In this document: piece after piece, positions 1-24,117 of the stretch
Layout of the letters: the number at the start of each line of letters is the position of its first letter
How positions within the stretch are numbered: position 1 is the stretch's first letter
DNA from: Lactarius indigo
Taxonomy: Eukaryota; Basidiomycota; Agaricomycetes; Russulales; Russulaceae
Length of the DNA: 47,141 bases
NCBI GenBank assembly: GCA_025766275.1
Contig: JAFKAC010000247.1
Coordinates: forward strand, 1 to 47,141
Direction of reading: 5' to 3'
Program-made: the position numbers and the translations under genes
The notes under the pieces: generated by a model
What the model was told of the DNA's origin: nothing
Seen by the model: only the letters and a program-made list of their open reading frames with translations
Database searches by the model: none

Positions 1-3495
<3,495 letters not shown>

Positions 3496-4170
3496 GACAT
3501 ACGACGAGCTCAGTCTTCGCTTACTCCCCCTTATGATCGGCACTAGACTTGGCGTAACTCACACTCTTAATGGTGCACTGTAGATTTCGCCGAAGGCTGA
3601 GCGCTGGGCGATGGACCACGATACTGTAGGATATGACGAACGACACGACCCTCTATCACATCGCAATGTACAGGTTAGATACCTGGCATATCGATCTAAC
3701 TCTTTCACTTGAGTGATTTTTTCCCGATTTTCACTCTGTTCCATTGTGGCAGAGTTCCCGAGGGTAAAATTCACCGCTAGTATTACAAGTCTACTACACC
3801 TAATATTTGGGGCGAGCTCCACCATCTGGGATGGAATGACAAGTACACTACACCTTTTTCGAGGCTTCTGTAAAACTTAGTGGGGGTTAGAGGGTGTATA
3901 AGTCAAGCGTTAGTAAGATAAGTGCGCTCCGTCCGTATATCGCGGTGGACGCCGTTGTCAACATTTTTTTTTTGCGGTATCTGGGCCAGGGCCATCACGA
4001 CCACGGGCAGAGTATTTCCCCGCGTTATACAAGGCGTTGTATCTCCGCGCCTTATCCGGAACGTGGCTCTAGTCTATTCTTGTTCGAATCAATTTACAAT
4101 TTTACCATACATAGATAAAGGCATATTCGACCGACTCAGATAAGGATATCATGATCACAGTAATAGCATT
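3496..4170. other. 3' flank of ABC copy 1, shared with the other copies
   Basis: No gene is visible. About 80-300 bases after the stop lie short blocks that recur after copies 2 (12.46-12.64 kb) and 3 (19.89-20.07 kb), for example GGCTGAGCGCTG near 3596 and CAGAGTTCCCGAGGG near 3750. The duplicated unit therefore extends past the transporter stop codon. Beyond about 3.85 kb the similarity to the other flanks is lost. Confidence 0.6.
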
Positions 4171-5400
4171 TATGTATTTGGCCCCAAGCCGGCCCTGAGG
4201 CCGCCGGCCTGAGTCTGGGCGTGTTTCTGTTGGTCGCCGCTTCGCTAGGTCACCCAGTCACCTGGTATGGGTTTTCGTGATGTGTCATCCTCTAACCCGG
4301 GCTCGCTCAATAAAGTTTGTGTAGAAATAAAAGACTGAGATGACTTTTTATTTCATTTTCTATAACACTTGTATACCGCGACAAGTACCATGTACGACTA
4401 ACTTACAGCGAATAATGAAAGGGCCGCACATTGATAAGGTAAACTATACAATCCCATATCCTCAGGCCGAGGTAAGACGGAAAGGGGCAAAAATAAAAAG
4501 GTTTTTTTAAGGTTCTTTACCATCTCGCTGCCGGGTAAAAGGCACGACTTGCCACCGGGGTGACGAAGGTCGTCACATAGGCCCTGAGGCGCTAGGCGGG
4601 CTGTAGGCAGCTCTGGTCTCCTGGAGGAAGCGAGAAGCTTGAAAAAGTGTTCAATGGTCGTGTGTGACAATGCGTCCTTGGGTCTGTTTGGGTGTGGCGT
4701 CAGCATACGGGTAGTGATCGATGATGTGGATATCGATATGTGAAAGCATGTGCAGGCGTGGTCTACAGTGAGTTGTGAGGATTGTATGGCGTGGGGAAGC
4801 CACCCGAAGGCCGCGATTTTGACCGTCAGTTGGTAAATCACCCAGCTGTGTGCCTGGGACGTAGTAGGGGCAGGTTGCCAGGAAAGAGACCAAGCAGATA
4901 GCATAGGTAGAAATGGAGGGGATGTTGGGCACGCCACCTGGGCTGTTTCTGCGACATCTTTCTTCGGTCTTCACATACCCTGAGCGCCTGTAGTCCTTGG
5001 GCGACTATGTGTAGAAAAACGCTCCACGTCTCTACAGGTTAAGATAGAAGAAACGATAGCGAATGAGACAACGCCTCGTGCTTACGCCATTCTAGATAGA
5101 GTTAGGGTCTTGGATGGCCTGAACCGCCGAAAAATTGTTTTGAACGAACATGCCGTGCCTCCGTTGCGTAAGTATGCGTTAACCAGCATGCTAGCCGCCA
5201 CGATCAAATATGCTTCCACATCGAACTGGACGACTTTCTCGCCTACCACTACCGGCACGTAGCCAGCGTCAAGGTCCTAAATCTCCATCACTGCTTCCCC
5301 CACGACCTTACCGTCAGTGCGATCCCGATTGGTGATCTTGCCAACGGCATGAAGTATTCAGGGAGGTCCTCATGTAGTCGGCGGACACTGGCATACTCCT
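4171..5400. other. spacer with possible mobile-element debris
   Basis: No intact gene. A GC-rich imperfect palindrome lies at about 4185-4220 and an AATAAA-type signal near 4309. On the minus strand, 5150-5340 reads as a fairly open, protein-like stretch (valine-rich, one in-frame TAG) that I cannot assign. The open frame on the minus strand at 4398-4937 has no recognisable motif and is treated as chance. Confidence 0.4.
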
Positions 5401-6620
5401 TGCTGGAAGTTGGGTTCACGACACCCAAGAAGGCCACACGGTCACCCCAACTGGGAACATCTCAGGGTGTGGCCGCCATGTTTGGTACTGCGCGGGCCTG
5501 TGATAGGGACCCGATCTGCTAGAGCGCAAAGGGTAGACTCCGTGGTTGGTCCTGACCCCAGCTGGTTTACAGGGGCCACATGGCGTGGTTCCCCCAAGCC
5601 CGGGTTCTGCCAACCCTCGTCCAGGCTGTTGAAGGATTGGTTGGTCCGAGGTAATATGTCGAGTCTCAAAGCAGTCTCAACACCGAATTCATAGTCAGCA
5701 TGTCCTGTGGAGCGATACGGAAGACCCCAGAGATGAAAAGTATACCTTCGTTTCGGACTACCTGCAGTTTGTGCGATTTTTTTGTGTCTATATCTCATGA
5801 CTGGCATCGATGTATGAGGACGGAGAGGTATATGGCGTTGTAAAGGAGTTGCCATCTGGCAATATTGATGCCCCTAACTGAGTTCCCAAGCGGGTAAAAC
5901 CGGCAAACCTTGAGGCTTAACGTGATGTTCGAGGGTCGTCCATTGCGCCGTTAAAAGAGCGACAGGCAGATCGAATGTCAGGAAGCCGTGCGTCCAGTCA
6001 CAGATGTTCCAGGGGGTGCTTAGTGATTCCATGGGATAGTTGAGGCGACCCTGGTTCACGTTGTCGAAGAAACCCTTGATGTCAAGTAGCGGAATGCAAC
6101 ATTTGATCTTTTTGGCGTGTGCAGCATCGACACCGAGAAGGGGCGTGGGGGCCGCATCTAGTCAGGAAGAGATGTTCCGGCCCCCAAATTGCGTAGTGGG
6201 GATTGGTTCCTGGGTAGTAATTTCGAAAAGCAGTTTTGGTGACGCCTTCTTCCGGGGGCTTCCCTAGATATTCCAGCAACACAATGATGGGACGATGAGC
6301 TTCGGCCTGTGAAAAGTCAGGTGTCTCCAGTATGGGTATTACCGCCGCCTTGGTGTCCCCCGATTGACGAGGTGATGGCAAACTTGCAGGCATGCATTGA
6401 AAAGCGTGGTGATGCAGTTGCTATCAGCTGCCGAACACCACTTGGAAAGCCTGATGTCGAACGTGCCGGAGGTGGAGGAATTCGAGGTGGTCTTGAGAAG
6501 GCGCCAAATCTCGGCTTCTTCGATCGGGCGGTAGGGCGCATGGGCCGCACAGGTGGCGAGAGGGTTCATCGGGGAAGAAATAGGTAGGCGAGGTATCGGC
6601 CGACATTTGAGTTGGCTGTA
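5400..6620 (-). mobile_element. decayed non-LTR retrotransposon (LINE), reverse transcriptase relic
   Basis: Read on the minus strand, several frames in order give typical fungal LINE reverse-transcriptase blocks: a region like the pre-fingers segment (PYRPIEEAEIWRLLK, about 6500-6550), HRPIIVLLEYLGK (about 6250-6300, the usual YRPIsLLe..GK block), the catalytic block A LLDIKGFFDNVN (6051-6091) followed by a CDWTHGFL segment, and YTSP (about 5825-5835). The frame then jumps to the post-RT region, NEGILFISGVFRIAPQD and MLTMNSVLRL (about 5690-5760). The YVDD-containing palm block, which should lie between YTSP and the post-RT block, is missing, so the copy has an internal deletion as well as frameshifts and stops. 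It is dead. No poly-A tail or target-site duplication was located, so the ends are approximate. Confidence 0.75.
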
Positions 6621-7089
6621 TTCTCCTTCAGATTGAGAGGATCACCAAGGGGTTGCGACCATGGCGCTATTGGGCGATGTCCGATAATTCCGATGCCGAA
6701 ATTGAATTTTCGGCGGCCTGGTAGGGCGAAGAACGTGTTGATTGTGGGTCAAACCCATGACTTTGGTGTCACCGACCTTCATTGAGATGCGTCTGGCTTA
6801 CAAAGCAATGGCACGGGACGTGATGATGCTTACGCGCTATATGGACAGTGTTCATTTCACGCTAAATGGTCTAGTCCGCGTTATAACGGGGAATCTCTGC
6901 ATCATGGCCCGGGCGCCGAAAGTTCATGCGCTCGGAATCGTCTTGCCTTATTTCACACACCCGTCCTGATAAATAGCTCTACCATGTGGAAGTAGCCTAG
7001 CTAGAGTCCCCATACTCTGGGAACCTAGTCACTGTCTCTGCCCGCCACTTAAGAGTTTTCCCTTGTCTCTGTGCTCATCGTACGCACAC
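6621..7089. promoter_or_regulatory. upstream region of ABC copy 2
   Basis: No gene seen. The last 90 or so bases before the ATG at 7090 are related to the region before copy 3 (both have CACTGTC..., a CCGYCACTT block, a TTTTCSCTTGT block and a CTGTG just upstream). A TA-rich GATAAATA at about 6970 occupies the place of the better TATAAATA of copy 3. Transcription signals are inferred only from position. Confidence 0.4.
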
Positions 7090-12417
<5,328 letters not shown>

Positions 12418-12740
12418 TGTCCCACAGTGATTAGGACTTACGCTCGTAAGGGTGCACCGTAGGTTCGCTGATGGCTGAGCGCTGAGCGAAAATAATTTAT
12501 GAACTCGCATCCACCATCGTGTCGTACCATGCTATATGCCATCCATTTCTGTCTAACCCTTTCAATGGGAGGGTCCTTTCCCGAATTTCACTTTGTCGCA
12601 TTGTGGAAGAGTTCCTGAGGTTGAAAATGCACCGTTGTTCTTACCTTGTTCGGTTCTTACAACATATAGCGGAAGTTCTAAGTGACGTACATGTCGGTAG
12701 GAAATAACAATATTACCAATCCAAACTCAAGTGGCGTGGT
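12418..12740. other. 3' flank of ABC copy 2
   Basis: Non-coding. It carries the same scattered blocks as the flanks of copies 1 and 3 (GGCTGAGCGCTGAGCG near 12470; GAGTTCCTGAGG near 12610), so it belongs to the duplicated unit and leads directly into the dehydrogenase relic. Confidence 0.55.
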
Positions 12741-12744
12741 TACA

Positions 12745-13310
12745 GGCTGCGTTTTAGCTATCATGCAAACGCACAGCTCGCCGAATACTGACTTGAAGTC
12801 GCTCAGCACGCCCTCCCTCTCAAGGAGTCGTACAACACGAAACAAACACGAGCAGCTGATATGGCCTTACCACATCCTTGAATGGAACCGAACACAGTCG
12901 TCTGGTGGTGCTGGTAAGCGACGACACCCATCGCTGTTCGGCTGCGGGAAATAATAACTCACTTGTTCCACGAAGTCCATTCCCGTCTTCGCAATCCCAC
13001 GCCCTCCAGACTTGAAACTTGAAGACCGGTACAGCATCTCGCAGTATCTTGCACCCAATAATATACACCTTCAAGAGGGCGATCTGGCCAGAAAGTTCAG
13101 TTGCTCGCTTCTTGCCAGTTCTTGGGCGACTAGGTGTGATGCGATGGCGCTCCTCACTACGATATTGCACATTTGGTTTGTGACATTCCGAATTAACTTT
13201 GTACAGCCTCTGCGCGCCCGGGGTCATCCTAGCCCGCTTGGAACGAACGGATGACGGCCTGAGGCAGAGCGGCTTTCAGAATGCCCATTTCTGCGAGACC
13301 CGCACTTTGT
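12745..13310 (-). pseudogene. 3' fragment of acyl-CoA dehydrogenase (duplicated relic)
   Basis: Minus-strand relic of the 3' part of the intact gene at 20374-22796, in the same position relative to the ABC copy. Readable pieces in shifting frames: a degraded tail near 12750-12830 parallel to 20390-20460, GGRGIAKTGM with EQVS (about 12960-13000) against [10 protein letters not shown] in the intact gene, SGQIALLK (about 13070) against AGQIAFLK, and RSKRARM with a KPNVQY piece (about 13150-13250) against RSKVAQM. It stops near 13.3 kb, within the counterpart of exon 12, so the 5' two-thirds are absent. Frames are broken many times, so no protein is expected. Confidence 0.78.
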
Positions 13311-13524
13311 GCCAACTCCGTCTTCGTACGTTTCCTTTTGTCCCATTCCATTTGTCAGACTACTCTTCGCCTACAGTAAGTAGATTGACAGCCGCTCCGT
13401 ACTGTACTCGTACCATACCTTGTCGTGCGAAAATTGATTCAAAACAAGAAGGAAGACGGTCTCGTTATGGCAATTGATCACATGACTTCCGTGGCATTTT
13501 CCATCGTGGGAGTACAGTACAGTA

Positions 13525-14181
13525 CTATCCCACCCGGCTTGTTGCAAATGTCACACACTTGCAAAATTGAAAAGATCTCATGATATCAGCACTTTCCGGG
13601 GATCCTTTCTTCCCAAAAAAAAAACAGTATATTAAATAGGTTCTATAGATATGAGATCATATAAAAAATGGAGGATCAGTTCAAATTTACGAGTACAGAA
13701 AAATCGTATTTGTGAGGGTGTCAACTGGAATGGGGTGTCCATGCCCCCAGATCTGGGCGATCTCATACTCACACATACAGATCCTTTGCTTTTATGATAG
13801 AATAAATTACCAGCACTATACACAATGAATTTAGAGTCAGTATCTTGAGCTGATCTAGTTGCAGAAACAAAACTCACCTGGGTGCACCAAGAGGTGACAG
13901 ATATGTGACGGATTTTGGGCTCCTGTTTAATCTCAGCCGGCATTACCACCAGCGTCTCTGCCTGCCGAATGCTGCCGTTGGCGTGACAATACGTGACAAA
14001 ATTTTGCAAAGGGGGGTGAAAACCATTCACTCTGAACAGCCTTAAAAACTCATAAGAAAAAAAAAGTATGTGATGGTAAACATGCATTTATATCACTATA
14101 TAAAATATGAGGTGTGTGCGACGCGTTGTTGAGGCTATAAAAAAAGTTTCGTGATTTTTTGCAACAAGCCGGGTGGGATAG
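13525..14181. mobile_element. 657-bp terminal-inverted-repeat element (MITE-like)
   Basis: The ends form a perfect 24-bp inverted repeat (13525-13548 and 14158-14181, outer sequence CTATCCCACCCGGCTTGTTG). A TA dinucleotide lies directly outside each end (13523-13524 and 14182-14183), consistent with the TA target duplication of Tc1/mariner-type elements. The interior is AT-rich. It contains one 151-codon open frame on the minus strand with no transposase motif that I can see, so I read the element as non-autonomous. It ends 306 bp before the start codon of ABC copy 3 and may have altered its promoter. Confidence 0.8.
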
Positions 14182-14487
14182 TATGTCACCTTCCGGGTCC
14201 GCAAGTAACTGCGCACGAAGCCGCGCACTGTGAGTCACTCTGCCGCACTAGTCCTTTCTTGGAAAGAAGGATTTTGGCAGGCCGCGAGGACTCATGCATG
14301 TATCCATGCCGAGTGTCTTCGTTTCGTCATTCACTTTGGTCATACACCTGTGCTTCCCCTTATAAATACTAGTAGCCCAATCATATGAAGGTGACTCGGC
14401 GGGTTCCTAGTAGGAACGTGCTCACTGTCACTGTCCTTGTCCGTCACTTTGGTTTTTCGCTTGTATCTGTGCCTACCGAAGGCATAC
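14182..14487 (+). promoter_or_regulatory. promoter region of ABC copy 3
   Basis: Between the inverted-repeat element and the ATG. It holds a TATAAATA box at 14361-14368 (about 120 bp before the ATG) and a TGAGTCA site at 14231-14237, the recognition type used by fungal Gcn4/Yap-like bZIP factors, which often control transporter genes under stress. Function is inferred from sequence and position only. Confidence 0.5.
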
Positions 14488-19809
<5,322 letters not shown>

Positions 19810-20373
19810 GGCGCCCGACGAGCTCGTTTGTCATTCGCGTCCCACCGTGACTGAGAATAGACTTAGCGTAATTTGCTCTTTTAATGATGTATCGTAGGTT
19901 TGCCAAAGGCTGAGCGCTGAGCCATGATAATATACCAATCTACTGTCATGCATGTCATGTCGCGCTCTGCAGGCTGGATCCCTACCATTTCTGGCTCGCC
20001 CTTGCACTTGGATGATTCTTTCACGAATTTCAGTCCGGTGTATAGCGGCAGAGTTCCCGAGGGTTACAGCGAGATCCATACTGTAACTGTAATGTGGGCC
20101 CCTTGGGGAAATTTGGTATCTCACATATATGTAGTTATTGAATGAGTTATTCTCATTTTTCATTACTACAAAAAATTTCTCAAGACTTTGGCATGGTTAT
20201 CAAACACCCTTTCAGATTCGGCTCGTCTACGAAAAGGGGGCCTCCCATTATGGATTTCGCTGTAACATTGTTGATAGTGTTACACTCTAGCGTCGATGTA
20301 CGCCGTACATGACATGGACATATGCGAGGAAAGAAAAATACTATGACAAACCCCAACTTGACCGATACTGTAG
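19810..20373. other. convergent 3' intergenic region
   Basis: Non-coding space between the stop of ABC copy 3 (plus) and the stop of the acyl-CoA dehydrogenase (minus). The first 260 bp share blocks with the flanks of copies 1 and 2. No clear terminator hairpin; an A-rich stretch at about 20165-20175 is the only simple feature. Confidence 0.5.
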
Positions 20374-22796
20374 CTACAAGCGTGCGTTTTTAGGCATCAT
20401 ACGCATGGCTTGCCGGACACCGAGGTCGCCCAGCACGTCCTCCGCTACAACGTGTTTGTATTAATAAATATGAAATAAACACGGGGAGTAGCCTCACCTC
20501 CTCCCAAAATCGAATCAAACCCAATCGTCCGGTGATACTAAAAATGAAGAGGTAGTGAGCGACGAGAGCGCTAGGCGAGAAAGAAGATAGCTGACATGTT
20601 CGATGAAGCGGCCCATTCCCGTCTGCGTGATCCCACGCCCTCCAAAGATCTGTACGGCGTCTCTCGCGGTATCCTGCGCATACTGAGTGCTGCACATCTT
20701 CAAGAAGGCGATCTGGCCAGCAAGCTTGGTCGATTGTTCTTTATACGACTGGTTTCACGTCGTCGTCAGATATGTTGCTCCGGCAACCCCTCTCAGAACT
20801 GAGAAACGAGGCGATGCGCTACTCACCATGTTGCACATTTGGTACGTGACGTTCTCGAGCCAACCTTGTAAGGCTTCCGCCCGCGCGATCATCTGCGCCA
20901 CTTTGGAACGGACGACGGCTTGTGAGCTGAGAGGCTTTCCGAACGCCTTCCTCTGGGAGATCCACTTGAGGCACTCTTCCATGACCATGCGTTGCGCGCG
21001 TGTGGACGCGCAGATCATGACCCAGCGTTCATGGTTGAAGTTGCTCAGGATGACGAAGATCCCACCGTCCTCGGGCCCGAGCGTATTTTCGACTGGAACT
21101 CGGACGTTGTCGAAGGTGACAAAGGCTGTTCCGGCAGTCGGAGAGTAGGAAGTCTTTATGAGCTTGGTCGTGACGCCTTCTTGACGGGGGATGAGAATGA
21201 CAGTGAGGCCACCCTGTCCAGGCACCACGCTGTTCAAATGCTGATGCATAGACTGGGTTAAGGGCTTACCTCGGTTCTACAGCCGGTTGTGAAGCTGGGG
21301 TTGACGTGAACGAGGTATCCGAGATAAGGACTGCATCCGTACTTACTAGTCTGCAAAGCTGGATAGCTGGATAAGTATGTTGTCACTCCGTGCCGAACTA
21401 TTGCTTACTGTCCGTTTGTAATCCATTTCTTCTCGCCATTTATGATCCAATACTTCCCGTCCTCGCTTTTGACAGCAGTGGTCTTCATCCCCAATACATC
21501 GCTGCCCGCGTGTGCCTCCGAAATGGCAAGACAGATGAACTTCTTGGCAGCAAACACTTCCGGAACGACCTAGAGAGATAAGCGATTGCACCTGAAAGAG
21601 AGAAAACCACGACGCGCAAGGTACCTTGGCCTTTAGTTCTGAGCTCCCAAAGTTAAGTACCGGCGGTAGGCCAATAACTTTGCCACCAACAAGGCCTAAA
21701 CATGGGCTCGTCAAAAAAAACCAACTCGGGGAAAGCGGCACCCGCACCATCAGCATAGCCCCGAGCTCCGGTCCGTATTAATTCTTGAGTGATGATAAGC
21801 TATACTCTCACAGTGAGGATGTGGCCGTACCGCCACAGAAAATGATACCCGCACCTCATGAAAATAGTCAAACTGGTGGCGACGAATCGGTGTCGGAGCA
21901 AAACCCACGAATAGGAATGGACGACGAGCTCACCTCTTCAGGTTTCACCAGGCCATTGAATAGCGAGAGTCCTTTGAGGTGCTTCCCGGGACCAAGTCGC
22001 ATAGCGTGGAGGTTCACTTCGCTAAGAGCTTGCGTGAGCGCATATCTGGGTCAAAAGACCAAACAGGCCTCACGCCATTTTGTCGAAAACCTCCTGGCTA
22101 GGTCGTTTCCCATCGAGCTCGCGCAATTGCGCATCTGGGTACACCACCTCATCGAAGAACTTGCGAACTGCCTTCTGGAACACCCTGTGATTCTACGCGT
22201 GTTCGTCACACACCGCGGCCCGACCGACCCCAACCCCACGTTCTGATGAGCGCCTCGCAGAAGCTGCAATACTCCAAGCGTGCACGCACCTCAGTGTAGT
22301 ATGGACTGTGGAAGCCCTCGGTTAGGTACGTCGGCTCCCCATACGGCACCTTGCTGAGCCCTCCAATGAGGCGACCCTTGATCACGCTCTTCTCCCCGCG
22401 GACGACGCCGACTTGAAGCCGGGCATATTGCGGCCGCTCGAGCACCTCATGCCTGTGGAGACCGTAGAACGCCTCGGTTGCGTCTTGACCCGCGACTTCG
22501 CTGTCGACCAGGACCGCCCGCCCGCCGGGATGGAGGTTGGCGAAACGGGAAAGATCATAGACGTTTGCATCTATGATGACCCACTACGAAAAAAAATCAA
22601 GAAGCGGGTGGAGTGAGATAGGGAAAAGTAAGTGGTCGGTGACGACATGCAAGGGACCAAGGCGTGCTGACCAGGTCACCATCCTTGTTGTGCTGCGAGG
22701 TACGTAAGCAAACAGGTGCACATCGTCCCAGTGTGTCCAGAGCGCCTTTACCTGTTGTACCTGCTCCCTGGTGAGCTCCTTGAGTTCCTTAGACAT
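20374..22796 (-). CDS. cytochrome b5-domain acyl-CoA dehydrogenase
   Basis: About 536 residues in 15 exons. The N-terminal 110 residues form a cytochrome b5 domain (start [15 protein letters not shown]; heme motif HPGG at about residues 39-42; second ligand in GLHRHEV). It is followed by a flavin acyl-CoA dehydrogenase: N-terminal helical part, FAD/substrate region with [15 protein letters not shown] and [13 protein letters not shown], and C-terminal helices with [17 protein letters not shown] and [14 protein letters not shown]. The family oxidises acyl-CoA to enoyl-CoA; the fused b5 domain suggests direct electron transfer. The tail MMPKNARL lacks an obvious SKL-type peroxisomal signal. Three microexons are needed to keep frame: 21 nt (HNKDGDL), 18 nt at 21855-21872 (FDYFHE) and 12 nt at 21347-21358. 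Convergent with ABC copy 3; its 3' part is duplicated at 12.75-13.3 kb. Confidence 0.9.
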
Positions 22797-24117
22797 TACG
22801 AGGGTCAATGTGTAAGACAGAGAGCAACGAGTGTCGGCGGTTGTCACCCGTACCGGGGTCCGAGTAGCGCGATCACATGGAGAATTGTCCCCAATGAGTT
22901 ATAGTCGCTTCCCTCATCGTCGTTGTGAGCATGTTCACGTAATTTGCAAATTTTGAAAGACCTTAGGAGATCAGCACAAAGCTCAGAATTTCCTTTTCAC
23001 TCCAAAAACAAATACAGTATGTTCTCTAGCGTAGACCCATACAATAAATGTGAAATTGTATGGCGGTGGCGGCCCGGGGTCTGCTACGGAGACCGGAATC
23101 GTCCAGGTCCGAACCAGCGAGTGCCGCGCTTATTCGTGGGCGTTCACATTCATACAAATATTGCGCAAGGGTGGTGATCCTTGTGGTGATTCTAAGAGGT
23201 ATGGACGCGTGTAGAAACGGAGGGAGTGGAATAAATATGAATGATCAATATAACACGTGTGCGGCGATGCTTGCGGTGGTGTCTGCACGAGAAGACAACG
23301 CCACGGACATATAAGTACATGCGAAAGCGAAGGTAAAATACCAGACTACATAACTCACCTCAGCTACTGCTTGGCTACTGCGCACGCTAGAATGGCAAAG
23401 CTGAGGTGCTACTCTACTGAAGTAAAATGTTTATGCAGCTCATTGATATAGAACTGTACAGTAGGGCATTTTATACTCTGCTTCCACAGAGCAACGAGAT
23501 AACGAATCCGCAGACGTGGGTAGTATGTGTGTGGTACGACCGGGAGGGGAAACGAGATCATGGACCGGACGTCCGAGTAATTACGAAACTGTAACAAGAA
23601 TGTGAAGGGATCGCACGGGTTTGCACAACACCCACATGGAACACGAAGATAAGTACTAACTGAAAATCTCACGAATGGTATATTCAACAGTGATAATTTG
23701 TAGGTAATTGACACTGAACAGCACAGCACCAAGGTGGATTCCTGGCTAACTCTGGCTTCTTTACTGGCTTCCGTTCAGAGTCTGTGCTTGGTATAATAAG
23801 AAAGAAGAACGACGTTGATTAATATGCACCAAAAGTATGCTCAATCCTTCTGTCAAAACTTATCAAAACTTACCTTGAATCCCGCTCCTTAGCATTGTCC
23901 TTAGCAATTTTAGATACACACTGGCGATGCATGCAAGATGTGTGATTACGGCGCTGGAATAACAAGTGGTACAAATTAAAACATTCAAGTTTCCTCTCAC
24001 TGTGCACCGTGACTGCGAGTATTCTACTCTACTCAAGAGCTCGCTGCCGCGGGAGTTTCTGAATCAAACAATATGAACTAGACTACATAGATTTTCATGG
24101 TGCAACGGGGGCAACTC
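22797..24117. other. intergenic region, no gene recognised
   Basis: About 1.3 kb between the start of the dehydrogenase (minus) and the stop of the P450 (minus). Only short frames without motifs on either strand. It should hold the dehydrogenase promoter at its left edge and the P450 3' UTR at its right edge; no clear TATA or CCAAT arrangement was identified. Confidence 0.5.

Noticed and set aside
4185..4220. GC-rich palindrome as a terminator or element end
   Set aside because: Imperfect and alone, with no matching partner found nearby.
4398..4937. Minus-strand open frame of 179 codons in the spacer
   Set aside because: No recognisable domain, low-quality composition, and no match to LINE blocks; probably chance.
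12682..12954. Plus-strand frame over the dehydrogenase relic as a gene
   Set aside because: The minus strand matches the tail of the dehydrogenase piece by piece; the plus frame is a by-product.
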